64,000 nt of DNA from Pseudomonadota bacterium. GTDB lineage: Bacteria; Pseudomonadota; Alphaproteobacteria; Rhizobiales; Beijerinckiaceae. Location: positions 1-64,000 of the forward strand of contig JAIUNR010000005.1 in the NCBI GenBank assembly GCA_020161575.1, in the 5' to 3' direction. The position numbers and the translations under genes are program-made. The notes beneath the pieces are model-generated. The model saw only the letters and a list, made by a program, of their open reading frames with translations, was not told the DNA's origin and ran no database searches. Of this stretch, positions 17,100-28,244 are shown piece by piece (positions within the stretch are counted from its first letter, which is position 1; each line of letters starts with the position of its first letter).

Positions 17100-18437
17100 C
17101 TAGACCAGCATCCCCATCGGGTTTTCGATATAGCGCTTGAAGGCCTGGATCAGCTCCGCGCCCAAGGCGCCATCGACCGCGCGGTGATCGGTGGAGAGCG
17201 TGACGCTCATCACGGTCGCGGCGACGATCTGCCCGTTCTTCACCACGGCGCGCTGCTCGCCCGCGCCGACCGCGAGGATGGTCGCGTGCGGCGGGTTGAT
17301 GACGGCCGAAAAGTCCTTGATGCCGAACATGCCGAGATTCGAAACCGCCGTGGAGCCGCCCTGATATTCCTCGGGTTTCAGCTTGCGCGCCTTGGCGCGG
17401 GCCGCGAAATCCTTCATCTCGTTGGAAATCACGGAAAGCGTCTTCGTCTCGGCGCTGCGGATCACCGGCGTGATCAGCCCGCCGGGGATCGAAACCGCGA
17501 CGCCGACATCGACAGTCTTGTGCTTCAGCATCGCCGTATCGGTCCACGAGACATTGGCATCCGGCACGGCTTTGAGCGCCATCGCCATCGCCTTGATCAC
17601 CATATCGTTGACCGAGAGCTTGAAGGCGGGCTTGCCGTCCTTCTCGGGCGCGGATTTGTTGATCTGCTCACGCAGCGCCAGCAGCGCATCGAGCTCGCAA
17701 TCCACCGTGAGGTAGAAATGCGGCACGGTGGATTTCGATTCCTGCAGGCGCCGGGCGATCACCTTGCGCATGTTGTCGTGCGGGATCTCCTCGTAGGAGC
17801 CCTCCGCGAACAGTTTTCTGATCGCATCGCCGGACGGGCCGGCGGGCACGGGCGCGGCAACGGGGGCCGGCGCAGCCGTGGGCAGCGGGATGACCTTCGC
17901 CCCTCCTCCGGCTTTCGCGGCCTCGACATCGGCCATCACAATGCGGCCATGCGGGCCGGACCCGGCGATCGCCGCGAGGCTGATGCCCGCTTCTTTCGCG
18001 ATGCGCTTTGCGAGCGGGGAAGCGAACACGCGGGAACCTCCAGCGGCAGGTGCAACAACGGGCGCGGCGGAAACAGGTGCTGGCGCAACCGGAGCCGGGG
18101 CTGCGGACTGCGCCGCCGCGGGCGCCGGGGCAGCTGGTGCCGGGGCGGGTGCAGCGGCAGGCGCGCTGCCGGCGCCGATGGCTTTCGCATCCTCGCCCTC
18201 GCCGGCGATCACCGCGATGAGCTGGTTGACCGGCACATCCTGCGTGCCCGCGGCGACGACGATCTTCGCGAGAATACCTTCATCCACGGCTTCCACTTCC
18301 ATGGTCGCCTTGTCGGTCTCGATCTCGGCGATGACATCGCCGGATTTGATCTTGTCGCCCTCTTTTTTGAGCCACTTGGCGAGGTTGCCCTTTTCCATCG
18401 TGGGCGAGAGGGCGGGCATCAGGATGTTGATGGGCAT
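17100..18437 (-). CDS. pdhC: Pyruvate dehydrogenase E2, dihydrolipoamide acetyltransferase
   Basis: E2 is the core of the pyruvate dehydrogenase complex and transfers acetyl groups from lipoyl-lysine to CoA. Starting at 18437, after GGGGAG, gives 445 residues: one lipoyl domain at 1-78 with the lipoylated lysine in [11 protein letters not shown], a long Ala-Pro linker, a peripheral subunit-binding domain ([15 protein letters not shown], then GSGPHGRIV), a second linker and the acyltransferase domain with catalytic His 418 in [10 protein letters not shown]. It follows pdhB by 24 bp. The lipoyl domain is nearly identical to the one fused to PdhB. Confidence 0.97.
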   Translation of the reverse strand: MPINILMPALSPTMEKGNLAKWLKKEGDKIKSGDVIAEIETDKATMEVEAVDEGILAKIVVAAGTQDVPVNQLIAVIAGEGEDAKAIGAGSAPAAAPAPAPAAPAPAAAQSAAPAPVAPAPVSAAPVVAPAAGGSRVFASPLAKRIAKEAGISLAAIAGSGPHGRIVMADVEAAKAGGGAKVIPLPTAAPAPVAAPVPAGPSGDAIRKLFAEGSYEEIPHDNMRKVIARRLQESKSTVPHFYLTVDCELDALLALREQINKSAPEKDGKPAFKLSVNDMVIKAMAMALKAVPDANVSWTDTAMLKHKTVDVGVAVSIPGGLITPVIRSAETKTLSVISNEMKDFAARAKARKLKPEEYQGGSTAVSNLGMFGIKDFSAVINPPHATILAVGAGEQRAVVKNGQIVAATVMSVTLSTDHRAVDGALGAELIQAFKRYIENPMGMLV

Positions 18438-18461
18438 GGTTTTTCTCCCCGATGCCAATTC

Positions 18462-19844
18462 TCAGCGATACAGCACGGCTTTCGCCGCCGCGACAACCTC
18501 GCCGACATTCGGAAGCGCTAGCTTTTCGAGATTGGCGGCGTAGGGCATCGGCACGTCCTTGCCGGTGACGCGGGCGACCGGCGCATCGAGATAATCGAAG
18601 GCCTGTTCCATGATCTTCATGCCGATCTCGGCGGTGACGCCCGATTGCGGCCAGCCCTCCTCGATCGCGACGCAGCGATTGGTCTTCTGGATCGAGCGCA
18701 CCACGGTCTCGATATCCATCGGGCGGATGGTGCGAAGATCGATCACCTCCGCCTCGATCCCCTCGCCCGCCAGCGCCTCGGCGGCCTTGGTGGCGTAGGT
18801 CATGCCGATACCGAAGGAGACGATGGTGACGTGATGCCCGGGACGCACGATTTTCGCCTTGCCGATCGGCAACACGAAATCATCGAGTTTGGGCACATCG
18901 AAGCTCTGCCCGTAAAGAATCTCGTTTTCGAGGAAGATCACCGGGTTGGCGTCGCGGATCGCAGCCTTGAGCAGCCCCTTGGCATCCGCCGCCGACCAGG
19001 GCTGGATGACCTTCAAGCCCGGAATCTGCGAATACCAGGCCGCGTAATCCTGGCTGTGCTGTGCCGCCACGCGCGCCGCCGCGCCATTCGGGCCGCGGAA
19101 GACGATCGGGCAGCCGAGCTGGCCGCCGGACATGTAGAGGGTCTTGGCCGCCGAGTTGATGATATGGTCGATCGCCTGCATGGCGAAGTTGAAGGTCATG
19201 AACTCGACGATGGGCCTGAGGCCCGCGAGCGCCGCGCCTGTGCCGATGCCGGCGAAACCATGCTCGGTGATCGGCGTATCGATGACGCGGCGGGGCCCGA
19301 ATTCCTGAAGCAGCCCTTGCGTGATCTTGTAGGCGCCCTGATATTCCGCGACCTCCTCGCCCATGACGAAGACATCGCCATCGCGGCGCATTTCCTCGGC
19401 CATCGCGTCGCGAAGTGCCTCGCGCACGGTCATCTTGACCATTTCCGTGCCGGCGGGGACTTCGCCGGAGGCATCATAGCCAACGACTTCGGCTCGCGGC
19501 TGGGCAGGAACCGTGGCGGCGGGAGCCGGAGCAGCGGGCGCCATAGCAGCGGCAGGCGCAGCTGCGACCGGCGCGGCGACCGCGGCAGCACTCACATCCT
19601 CGCCCTCCGCGGCGATCACCGCGATCTTGGTATTGACCGCGACATCCTGCGCGCCGGCATCGACAAGGATCTTCGCGAGAACGCCCTCATCCACGGCTTC
19701 CACTTCCATGGTCGCCTTGTCGGTCTCGATCTCGGCGATCACGTCACCGGCCTTGATCTTGTCGCCTTCCTTTTTCAGCCATTTGGCGAGATTGCCCTTC
19801 TCCATCGTGGGGGAAAGCGCGGGCATGAGAATGTCGATCGGCAT
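18462..19844 (-). CDS. pdhB: Pyruvate dehydrogenase E1 beta with N-terminal lipoyl domain
   Basis: E1 beta forms the thiamine-diphosphate enzyme with PdhA and decarboxylates pyruvate. The 460-residue product carries an extra lipoyl domain at 1-78 ([11 protein letters not shown]) and an Ala-Pro linker, then the beta-subunit core from about 136 ([48 protein letters not shown]) and the C-terminal transketolase domain. E1 beta with its own lipoyl domain is a known feature of alphaproteobacteria. It lies between pdhA (33 bp gap) and pdhC (24 bp gap) in one operon. Confidence 0.97.
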   Translation of the reverse strand: MPIDILMPALSPTMEKGNLAKWLKKEGDKIKAGDVIAEIETDKATMEVEAVDEGVLAKILVDAGAQDVAVNTKIAVIAAEGEDVSAAAVAAPVAAAPAAAMAPAAPAPAATVPAQPRAEVVGYDASGEVPAGTEMVKMTVREALRDAMAEEMRRDGDVFVMGEEVAEYQGAYKITQGLLQEFGPRRVIDTPITEHGFAGIGTGAALAGLRPIVEFMTFNFAMQAIDHIINSAAKTLYMSGGQLGCPIVFRGPNGAAARVAAQHSQDYAAWYSQIPGLKVIQPWSAADAKGLLKAAIRDANPVIFLENEILYGQSFDVPKLDDFVLPIGKAKIVRPGHHVTIVSFGIGMTYATKAAEALAGEGIEAEVIDLRTIRPMDIETVVRSIQKTNRCVAIEEGWPQSGVTAEIGMKIMEQAFDYLDAPVARVTGKDVPMPYAANLEKLALPNVGEVVAAAKAVLYR

Positions 19845-19877
19845 GGGAATGCTCCGTCAGAAAAGGAAAAACGGGGA

Positions 19878-20951
19878 TCAGTTCGTGATGTCGGTCCAGA
19901 GCTCGGAAACATCCGGCTCGGGGTCGACAGTCGCGAATTCCGCGCTTTCGTTGACGATGCGGCGCACCTCGGCATCGATCTTCTTGATCTCGTCCTCGGA
20001 AACCTTGTGCTTCTTCATGAGACGGTCGCGCACCTGATCGATCGGATCATGCTCGGTGCGCATCTTGTCCACTTCATCCTTCGAGCGGTATTTCGCCGGA
20101 TCGGACATGGAATGGCCGCGATAGCGGTAGGTCTGCATCTCGAGGATATACGGGCCCTTGCCGGAGCGGGCGAATTCCATCGCGCGAAGGCCGGCCTCGC
20201 GCACGGCCTGCACATCCATGCCATCCACCTGCTCGCCGGGAATGTTGAAGGAGATGCCGCGCTTGGAAAAATCAGTCTGCGCGGAAGCGCGCGTCACCGC
20301 CGTACCCATGGCGTAGCGGTTGTTCTCGATGATGTAGACCACAGGCAGGCGCCAAAGCTCCGCCATGTTGAAGCTCTCGTAGACCTGGCCCTGATTGGCC
20401 GCGCCATCGCCGAAATAGGCAAGGCTCACCGCGCCGTTGTCGCGGTAGCGGTTGGCGAAGGCGAGCCCCGTGCCCAGCGCGACCTGCGCGCCGACAATGC
20501 CATGGCCGCCGTAGAAATTCTTCTCGCGGCTGAACATGTGCATCGAGCCGCCCTTGCCCTTGGAATAGCCGCCGCGGCGGCCGGTCAGCTCGGCCATGAC
20601 ACCGTTCGCTTCCATGCCGCAGGCCAGCATATGGCCATGATCGCGATAGCCGGTAATGACCTGATCACCAGCCTTGGACGCCATCTGCATCCCGACAACG
20701 ACTGCTTCCTGCCCGATATAGAGATGGCAGAAACCGCCGATCAGCCCCATGCCGTAGAGCTGTCCCGCCTTTTCCTCGAAGCGGCGGATGAGCAACATCT
20801 CGCGGTAAGCGACAAGATCTTCTTCCCGCGTGAAGGGCTTCGGCCCTTTCGCCACGCCATTAGCGGCGACCGGCGCCGTCTTCGCGGATTTGGCGATGGG
20901 CGCGCTTGCGCCTTTCGCCGGTTTTGCAACCGAAGAAGCCTTGGATACCAT
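19878..20951 (-). CDS. pdhA: Pyruvate dehydrogenase E1 alpha
   Basis: E1 alpha binds thiamine diphosphate with PdhB. Starting at 20951, after GAGGGG, gives 357 residues; a longer frame to 21044 is unlikely because it adds no family sequence. The first 35 residues are an Ala-Lys-rich extension. The core shows MLLIRRFEEKAGQLYGMG, the thiamine-diphosphate motif GDGAANQGQVYESFNMA ending in IENN, and the regulated-loop region TYRYRGHSMSDPAKYR. It is the first gene of pdhABC. The AT-rich gap upstream (20952-21138) probably carries the operon promoter. Confidence 0.97.
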   Translation of the reverse strand: MVSKASSVAKPAKGASAPIAKSAKTAPVAANGVAKGPKPFTREEDLVAYREMLLIRRFEEKAGQLYGMGLIGGFCHLYIGQEAVVVGMQMASKAGDQVITGYRDHGHMLACGMEANGVMAELTGRRGGYSKGKGGSMHMFSREKNFYGGHGIVGAQVALGTGLAFANRYRDNGAVSLAYFGDGAANQGQVYESFNMAELWRLPVVYIIENNRYAMGTAVTRASAQTDFSKRGISFNIPGEQVDGMDVQAVREAGLRAMEFARSGKGPYILEMQTYRYRGHSMSDPAKYRSKDEVDKMRTEHDPIDQVRDRLMKKHKVSEDEIKKIDAEVRRIVNESAEFATVDPEPDVSELWTDITN

Positions 20952-21138
20952 GAAACCCCTCGTCGTTTCGACCCTGACACGCGCCATTCGGGCATCTTGT
21001 CTGCCGGCTAGGCTAAAGTGTTTTGCCATAAAGGCCAGAGCCAAAAAACAGCGCTCACGGCATTCGCACCATGCGTTTTTTGCAGAGCTGTATAAAATTA
21101 GCTAAAAATATTGCACTGCACAACAGAAATTCAGCCAT

Positions 21139-21182
21139 GCCGTTGCGCAGCCCTGCGCCTGACGCAGGGCTTGCTGAACGGC
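21139..21182 (-). terminator. Stem-loop downstream of the FtsB-like gene
   Basis: A perfect 8-bp stem GCCCTGCG/CGCAGGGC (21150-21157 and 21163-21170, 5-base loop) is nested inside outer arms GCCGTT 21139-21144 and AACGGC 21177-21182. It begins 4 bases after the FtsB-like stop in the minus direction. The following minus-strand sequence is only moderately T-rich, so this may be a terminator or an RNA-stabilising structure. Confidence 0.45.
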
Positions 21183-21185
21183 ACC

Positions 21186-21500
21186 TCAGCGGTCGAGCTG
21201 GATGACGAGATCGTTGCGATGGCCGAGATTGAGCATGGCGCGCTGGCGCTCGTCGAGCAGGTCGCGATCGACTTCCGCCCCTGAGAGCTGGCTGACGCGG
21301 CGCTCCCAGGCAAGGCGCTCGGCCCGAATTTCGGCGATCTTCGCGCCGACTTCCTGCGTCCTGATCTTGGCATCCTGCTTGGCGACAAGCCCGCGATCGC
21401 CGGTATAAGCGGAATGCGCGAAATAAGCGCTCGCGCTCCAGGCGGCAGCGTGAAACGCGACAAGAAAACCGATGCGCCGGCGGCGGGTGCGGATGATCAT
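21186..21500 (-). CDS. Septum formation initiator, FtsB/DivIC family
   Basis: FtsB-type proteins are small bitopic membrane proteins that link cell-division components through a periplasmic coiled coil. Starting at 21500, after AAAGGGG, gives 104 residues: a short basic cytoplasmic end (IIRTRRRR), one membrane segment IGFLVAFHAAAWSASAYFA, a coiled coil of about 45 residues (LVAKQDAKIRTQEVGAKIAEIRAERLAWERRV in two parts) and a C-terminal DERQRAMLNLGHRNDLVI segment typical of the family. It lies between eno and pdhA, the usual position in Rhizobiales, apart from the EamA gene on its upstream side. Confidence 0.88.
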   Translation of the reverse strand: MIIRTRRRRIGFLVAFHAAAWSASAYFAHSAYTGDRGLVAKQDAKIRTQEVGAKIAEIRAERLAWERRVSQLSGAEVDRDLLDERQRAMLNLGHRNDLVIQLDR

Positions 21501-21641
21501 GCGTCCCCTTTGCCGCTTCGCGGCCAACCCCAGCACAGGCTCGGGCGCCCATTCGGGCTCTAGAAGAGAAGAAAGTCGGTCTGCACTATCGGCCGCGAGG
21601 GTTAAGGAAGAATTGGCGTCGGGCGTGGAATACCCCCGTGG

Positions 21642-22550
21642 TCACTTCCTCGTTGTCAGCATCAGACCGCCGACGATGAGGGCCACGCCCGCCCATTGCA
21701 GCGGCACAGGCCATTCGCCAAGCAGAGGGATGGCGCTCAGCGTTCCGATCACCGGGATCAATGGCGGGAAGCGCCCGGTCACCGTCGCGCCGATCCTGCC
21801 GACGGCAAAACCCCAGAGCCAGAGCCCGATGATCATGTTCAGGATGCCCTGGTTGAACGCATGGAACACCACCAGCCAGAGCGGTGCGGCGGCGATCGTC
21901 GCGCCATAGCCGGCGAGAATGTAGAAGGGCAGGAAAACCAGCGCGGATATGACCGAGAGCACGGTGGTGGCTTTCAGCGCATCCACCTTCCACACCTGCA
22001 GCATCAGCGGATAACCGCCCCAGAGCAGGCCGACGCCGAGAAAGCACAGATCGCCGAGCAGCATGGTGGGCGAGCCGGATATCCCGGCCGCAATCGCGAT
22101 GCAGGCCAGCCCCGCAAGCACGGTGGCGATGCCCGCAATCACGAAGCGTGACGGCTTTATACCGAAAAGAACGATGCCACCGATCACACCGATGGTCGTG
22201 ACCGTGCCCGGCCCGATCGAGGCACCATGGGCAGCGGGCGCCATGGAGAGACCGAGCATCATGAGGAAGGTCATCGGAACGCCGCTCATCAGCGTCAGCA
22301 CGAGGCCCTTGCCCCAGCCGATCCCCGCGCAATCGGCGATGCCCGCGCGCCAGAAGAGTGGCGCCAGCACCAGCCCCGCGGTGGCAAAACGCAAGGCCGT
22401 CAGGTCGAGCGGGGTCAGGCCGTTGACGATGGCGTGGCGGGAAATGGCAAAATTGGTGCCGTAAATGGTGACCGCAGCAAGCATCGCAAGGATCGCGATA
22501 CGGCGGTCCGCGGGCGCGGCAAATGCGGCGCCTCTATCGAGTTGAGACAT
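21642..22550 (-). CDS. EamA-family (DMT superfamily) membrane transporter
   Basis: The 302-residue product is an integral membrane protein with about ten hydrophobic segments arranged as two EamA repeats: residues about 15-145 (VTIYGTNFAISRHAI, LRFATAGLVLAPLFW) and 155-300 (GDLCFLGVGLLWGGYPLM, the repeat end GEWPVPLQWAGVALIVGGLML). DMT exporters move metabolites such as amino acids or nucleotides out of the cell; the substrate cannot be predicted. It sits between eno and the FtsB-like gene, positions that are usually adjacent in this order, so it looks like a later insertion. Confidence 0.9.
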   Translation of the reverse strand: MSQLDRGAAFAAPADRRIAILAMLAAVTIYGTNFAISRHAIVNGLTPLDLTALRFATAGLVLAPLFWRAGIADCAGIGWGKGLVLTLMSGVPMTFLMMLGLSMAPAAHGASIGPGTVTTIGVIGGIVLFGIKPSRFVIAGIATVLAGLACIAIAAGISGSPTMLLGDLCFLGVGLLWGGYPLMLQVWKVDALKATTVLSVISALVFLPFYILAGYGATIAAAPLWLVVFHAFNQGILNMIIGLWLWGFAVGRIGATVTGRFPPLIPVIGTLSAIPLLGEWPVPLQWAGVALIVGGLMLTTRK

Positions 22551-22622
22551 GCTGATAGCTTTCGGGCAGGGTGACGCGGCGTCAGGCCCGCCGCTTCGTT
22601 ACCCAAGAGCTAGGGCGCATAG

Positions 22623-22650
22623 GCGCGCCCGTCAATGCAGACGGGCGCGC
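22623..22650 (-). terminator. Stem-loop downstream of eno
   Basis: A perfect 11-bp GC-rich stem (GCGCGCCCGTC at 22623-22633 and its complement at 22640-22650) with a 6-base loop starts 6 bases after the eno stop in the minus direction. No T run follows on the minus strand, so it may attenuate rather than fully terminate transcription before the EamA gene, or protect the eno mRNA 3' end. Confidence 0.55.
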
Positions 22651-22656
22651 AAGGCC

Positions 22657-24530
<1,874 letters not shown>

Positions 24531-24593
24531 AAATTTGCCTTTTTACTTAGGTATCTACTGCTAGACTGTTACTCTAAGAGAGGAGATTTGCCG

Positions 24594-25439
24594 TTGGACG
24601 ATTTCGTTTCATTTTTTGCATCCGTACCAAGCCCCGTCGCTGCGGGGATCGCTGCAGGAATTGGTTTCGGCATCGGCCATACGGCTGGAAACTTCCTGAG
24701 GCGCTGGATAGCCAACGACTTTCTTCCGCTCATTTTGGGCATCGGGATCATGACCGCAATGTCTGGAGTTATTTCAGGCCTTTCAGATCATGCGAGAGCG
24801 ATAAAATCTACCGAAGACAACATCAACATATTGAAGAAAAATGCGGTTTTTGGAAAATTATTCGCAATTGAGCCTCATTCGGAGAAAGAATTTTATAATT
24901 CCCTCCTTGGCTTAATAAAATCAAAAAAAGCAACAAAGGAGAATGGAGAAAAAGAATCCAGATCAATAATAACAAAATATTTGAACAAAAATATCCCCAA
25001 TGCATCGGCAGAAACAATTATAAATTTACTGTCATGGAATGCCTATGTTGTAAATAAATTGCAAAATGAGCACAAGGGCTGCATGGATTATTATTCAGGG
25101 ACACGGATTCCAGATTCAATATCTGGACTGGACCAGGCAGAAATCATAGCTCGGGATGGGGAGCTAAAAATAGCGATTATAGAAAGCGCGCTTAAAAACC
25201 CCGAGACTTTCACCCCCTATGAATCAACTGATGCTCTGAACAAAGATATAATTCTGCTCTATGATCAATCAAAGCAAAGCAAGGCGGATCTTGCACTCCT
25301 CGCCAAGGCTGAAGAACTGCCCCCTCAAGACGGATGTCGTGTCGCGCGATCTTTTTTGACAGCCCTCGCCACAGGTGATCCAGCGATTGCGGTTCGCATC
25401 CTCAAACATGTCACGGTATTATTGCAAAAGCAAAAGTGA
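24594..25439 (+). CDS. AT-rich orphan membrane protein, unrecognised
   Basis: The frame uses a TTG start; TTG at 24594 sits 7 bases after AGAGGAGA, better than TTG at 24588, and gives 281 residues. Residues about 12-32 are a glycine-rich hydrophobic stretch (GIAAGIGFGIGHTAG) and 43-65 a second membrane segment (FLPLILGIGIMTAMSGVI). The rest is a lysine- and asparagine-rich soluble region with predicted helices. The centre of the gene (about 24800-25260) is far richer in A and T than its neighbours, while both ends are closer to the local composition; this suggests horizontal origin. No family is recognised and no partner gene is adjacent. Confidence 0.75.
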   Translation: MDDFVSFFASVPSPVAAGIAAGIGFGIGHTAGNFLRRWIANDFLPLILGIGIMTAMSGVISGLSDHARAIKSTEDNINILKKNAVFGKLFAIEPHSEKEFYNSLLGLIKSKKATKENGEKESRSIITKYLNKNIPNASAETIINLLSWNAYVVNKLQNEHKGCMDYYSGTRIPDSISGLDQAEIIARDGELKIAIIESALKNPETFTPYESTDALNKDIILLYDQSKQSKADLALLAKAEELPPQDGCRVARSFLTALATGDPAIAVRILKHVTVLLQKQK

Positions 25440-25892
25440 CGTGCCCAGACCAATCCCAACCGGAGTTCAGCGGCAGCTGCGTGATTTCTTGCCGTGAACG
25501 AGGGAGTTCATTCTTCCCAAAGCTCTAGTCGCGACAATGTCGCGGGCCTACAGCCGCGCGAAAAGGGAAAAACGGTGGACCAACGCCCTCGGCTATGGCG
25601 GTCGAGAGCGGGCGCATCGCAATCCTCCCGACCGTTCTTGGTATCATACGCACCGGCGCCGCGGTGCCTTGCCTGATGCGCGCCGCCTTTGTCGAAGGCG
25701 TGAGCCTTCTCAATATCTGGGCTTGCTGGTCCCCCCTATTGCCGCAACGCGCATGACCTACCGATGCGGCTATCCGAGCGGTCCGGCATCCGCCTGTTCG
25801 AGCTGGTGGCGATGGTACGGGGGCGAAAGCCCTGCCCCATCGCCTGCCTTGCCCAGAGGGAGGCTTCAGGAGAAAAGGCGGCTTCTCGCCGC
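25440..25892. other. 453-bp spacer, no gene recognised
   Basis: This lies between the orphan gene and the convergent nucleotidase gene. Short frames are open on both strands as expected in GC-rich DNA, but none has a ribosome-binding site or recognisable protein features. The only clear structure is the terminator of the minus-strand nucleotidase at its right end. The spacer could be a decayed gene. Confidence 0.5.
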
Positions 25893-25894
25893 CT
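25871..25894 (-). terminator. Rho-independent terminator of the nucleotidase gene
   Basis: On the minus strand a perfect 7-bp stem AGGCGGC/GCCGCCT (25888-25894 and 25876-25882, 5-base loop) begins inside the stop codon and is followed directly by TTTTCTCC. Hairpin plus T run is the standard intrinsic terminator form. Confidence 0.75.
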
Positions 25895-27878
25895 ACGCTC
25901 CGACATCCAGGCGGAAGCGCGCGAATCCGTTCTGCCCCTCGCCGAGATAGCTGACGCCCTTGACCGTTCCAGCAAGATCCCGACCCTTGGGGTTGCTTTC
26001 GAAAACGACATTCGATGCGCCGGGGACCGCCTTGAACCGCCAATTGCCATCGGCCTTGGGATTTAGCGTACCTGTCTGCTGGAAATACTTGATGATCACG
26101 TCGCGCGTGGCGTCCGGCGCCTCAACGACAATCGTCGTGCCGTCATTGCCGGGGAAGTTGCCACCGCCCGACGCGCGATAGTTGTTGGTGCAGACCACGA
26201 ATTGCTGATCCGCCGTGACCGGCTTGCCCTGATAGGCGAGGTTGACGATGCGGTTGGCGTCGGGCGCGATCAATTTCCCGTCCCCGTCATATCTTGAGGG
26301 CTGGGCGAGATCGATCTCGTAAGTCACACCGTCGATCATATCGAAGTTGAAGGCGGGGAACGAGGGATTGAGAAGCGCCTGCTCGGCATCACCTGGCTTG
26401 ATCTGGTTGAAGATGCCGGCCGAACGCTCGAGCCAATCCTTCAACTGCCGGCCATTCACCTTCACTGCGCGCAAGGTATTGGGGTAGATGTAGAGATCCG
26501 CGACATTCTTGAGCGCAACCTGCCCCTCCGGCACTTGCGTATAGAAATCAGCGCCGCCACGCCCGCCTGCCTTGAACGGCGCCACGGCCGAAAGAAGCGG
26601 CAGAGAGGCATGCGGGGTCCCCGCCAGCAATTGCTTCACGGCCCATATTTGTGCATCGGAAATGACCTGCAGCGCGGCATTGTCCGAGACAAGTGCGAAA
26701 TAGGTATCCATGGCCTTCGCCGTCTTGCCCACCGGACGGCGGACATATTCAAGCGTCGCATTGTGATCGGCCTCGATCGAAACCAGCATCGAGGCATTTG
26801 GCGCCGCAAGCGGCACGATCTTGCCGGATTCGCGCTTGAAAATAGGGATGGCACCGCTCTTGTGCTCGACCACGCGGTAGGTGCCGCCATCCTTCTGCAA
26901 GGTAAGGTCGATCTGCCCGAGATGGCTGCCCCAGAAACCGGCCATCACAGCCGGAATGCCATTGAGCGTCCCCTTTTCAATATCGACGCCCGGCCGGTCC
27001 TTGTAGTTCGGACCCGGGAAGACAAGATGCGAATGGCCGGTGAGGATGACGTCAATTCCCTTCACGCCCGCGAGGTAGAAGGCCGCATTCTCATCCATCC
27101 CCTGCGGATTGCCGGTCGCGATGCCGGTATGGGCCAGGGCGACGACGAGATCAGCGCCGCGCTCCTTCATCTCGGGGACGAAAGCCGCTGCGCTGGCAAC
27201 GATGTCGCGCGTTTCGACATTGCCCTTCAGATGCGTCTGATCCCATTGCATGATCTGCGGCGGGGTGAAGCCGATTACCCCGATCTTGATCCGATGCTTG
27301 CCGCCTGCCTCATCGACCACTTCGCGTTCGAGGATAACATAGGGCTTCAGCAAGGTCTGATCAGCGCGTGCATTCGCGGCGAGCTTGCCTTTGGCGACAT
27401 TGGCGAGCACCAGCGGGTATTCCGCGCCGGCAAGCGATTTTTCAAGAAAGGCGAGGCCGTAGTTGAACTCGTGGTTACCGAGCGTTCCGGCATCGATCTT
27501 CAGGCTGTTCATCGCGCGGATGAGAGGATGCCGGTCACCCTCCTTGAAACCGCGCTCGAAGGCGACGAGGTCGCCAAGCGGATTGCCTTGCAGGAAATCG
27601 CCGTTTTCAAACAGAAGCGTGTTTTTCGCCTCGCCGCGCGCCTTTTCGATCAGTGTCGCGATGCGTGCGAGACCAACCGTGTCATCCGGCTGGTCACGAT
27701 AATAATCGTAGGAATGCACGTGGACATGGATATCCGTCGTCTCGAGGATGCGCAGCTTGACGGTTCCTGCTCCGGCTTGCGCGAAGGATGTATTGCTGGC
27801 CAAAGCAGCGCCAAGCAGGCTTGTCCCCGCGATAAGCGCATCGCGGCGCGTCATGCTGCCATTACAATCCTGCGTCAT
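25893..27878 (-). CDS. cpdB: Periplasmic 2',3'-cyclic-nucleotide phosphodiesterase / 3'-nucleotidase (CpdB family)
   Basis: CpdB-type enzymes hydrolyse 2',3'-cyclic nucleotides and 3'-nucleotides in the periplasm, releasing nucleosides and phosphate. Starting at 27878, after CAGGGAGAT, gives 661 residues. The N-terminus has a twin-arginine-like signal (TRRDALIAGTSLLGAAL, cleavage after SFAQA), so export by Tat is possible. The metallophosphatase domain shows DIHVHVHSYDYY at 49-60, ENGDFLQGNP near 91-100, GNHEFNYG at 134-141 and GHSH further on. The C-terminal 5'-nucleotidase domain includes VCTNNYRASGGGNFPG. It is a single gene with its own terminator. Confidence 0.92.
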   Translation of the reverse strand: MTQDCNGSMTRRDALIAGTSLLGAALASNTSFAQAGAGTVKLRILETTDIHVHVHSYDYYRDQPDDTVGLARIATLIEKARGEAKNTLLFENGDFLQGNPLGDLVAFERGFKEGDRHPLIRAMNSLKIDAGTLGNHEFNYGLAFLEKSLAGAEYPLVLANVAKGKLAANARADQTLLKPYVILEREVVDEAGGKHRIKIGVIGFTPPQIMQWDQTHLKGNVETRDIVASAAAFVPEMKERGADLVVALAHTGIATGNPQGMDENAAFYLAGVKGIDVILTGHSHLVFPGPNYKDRPGVDIEKGTLNGIPAVMAGFWGSHLGQIDLTLQKDGGTYRVVEHKSGAIPIFKRESGKIVPLAAPNASMLVSIEADHNATLEYVRRPVGKTAKAMDTYFALVSDNAALQVISDAQIWAVKQLLAGTPHASLPLLSAVAPFKAGGRGGADFYTQVPEGQVALKNVADLYIYPNTLRAVKVNGRQLKDWLERSAGIFNQIKPGDAEQALLNPSFPAFNFDMIDGVTYEIDLAQPSRYDGDGKLIAPDANRIVNLAYQGKPVTADQQFVVCTNNYRASGGGNFPGNDGTTIVVEAPDATRDVIIKYFQQTGTLNPKADGNWRFKAVPGASNVVFESNPKGRDLAGTVKGVSYLGEGQNGFARFRLDVGA

Positions 27879-28244
27879 GTCGATCTCCCTGCCCAAAGAA
27901 CGCTGCTGCGTCCTGTTTGAGTGGCGATGCTAATCCAGCTTCGCGACAGTAGCGAGACATAAGCCGGCAAAAAATTTACGCCGTCTGCCTTTTCGGAGGC
28001 GCCTGATCGTAGCCCCATCCTTGAACGATTATGCAGCCGATATCGCGGTCGCGGGCCACAACAAACCGCCAACCGGATGATCTTGGGCCGGTCTTGAAGC
28101 AGTGGAAAATACGCGCACGGATTATGCCATAGAGGGGAGCGGAACACGCGCCAGCGTCAACCCGATTTTGCTCTGACAGAACCGACCCAGGCATGCCTCT
28201 CCGGCCAGCTGCTGCCGGCCTTTGAGAAAGCCGTTTCCGCCTGA
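27879..28244. other. 366-bp spacer, no gene recognised
   Basis: This is the region upstream of cpdB and downstream of the TerB-like gene, both on the minus strand, and it must hold the cpdB promoter. A 90-codon minus-strand frame (27976-28248) is open but overlaps the TerB-like stop, lacks a ribosome-binding site and has no family resemblance, so I do not call it. I see no strong hairpin or repeat. Confidence 0.45.

Noticed and set aside
25494-26066. Several overlapping frames around the cpdB 3' end and the adjacent spacer
   Set aside because: They are short, on both strands, partly antisense to cpdB and cross its terminator; none has a plausible start.
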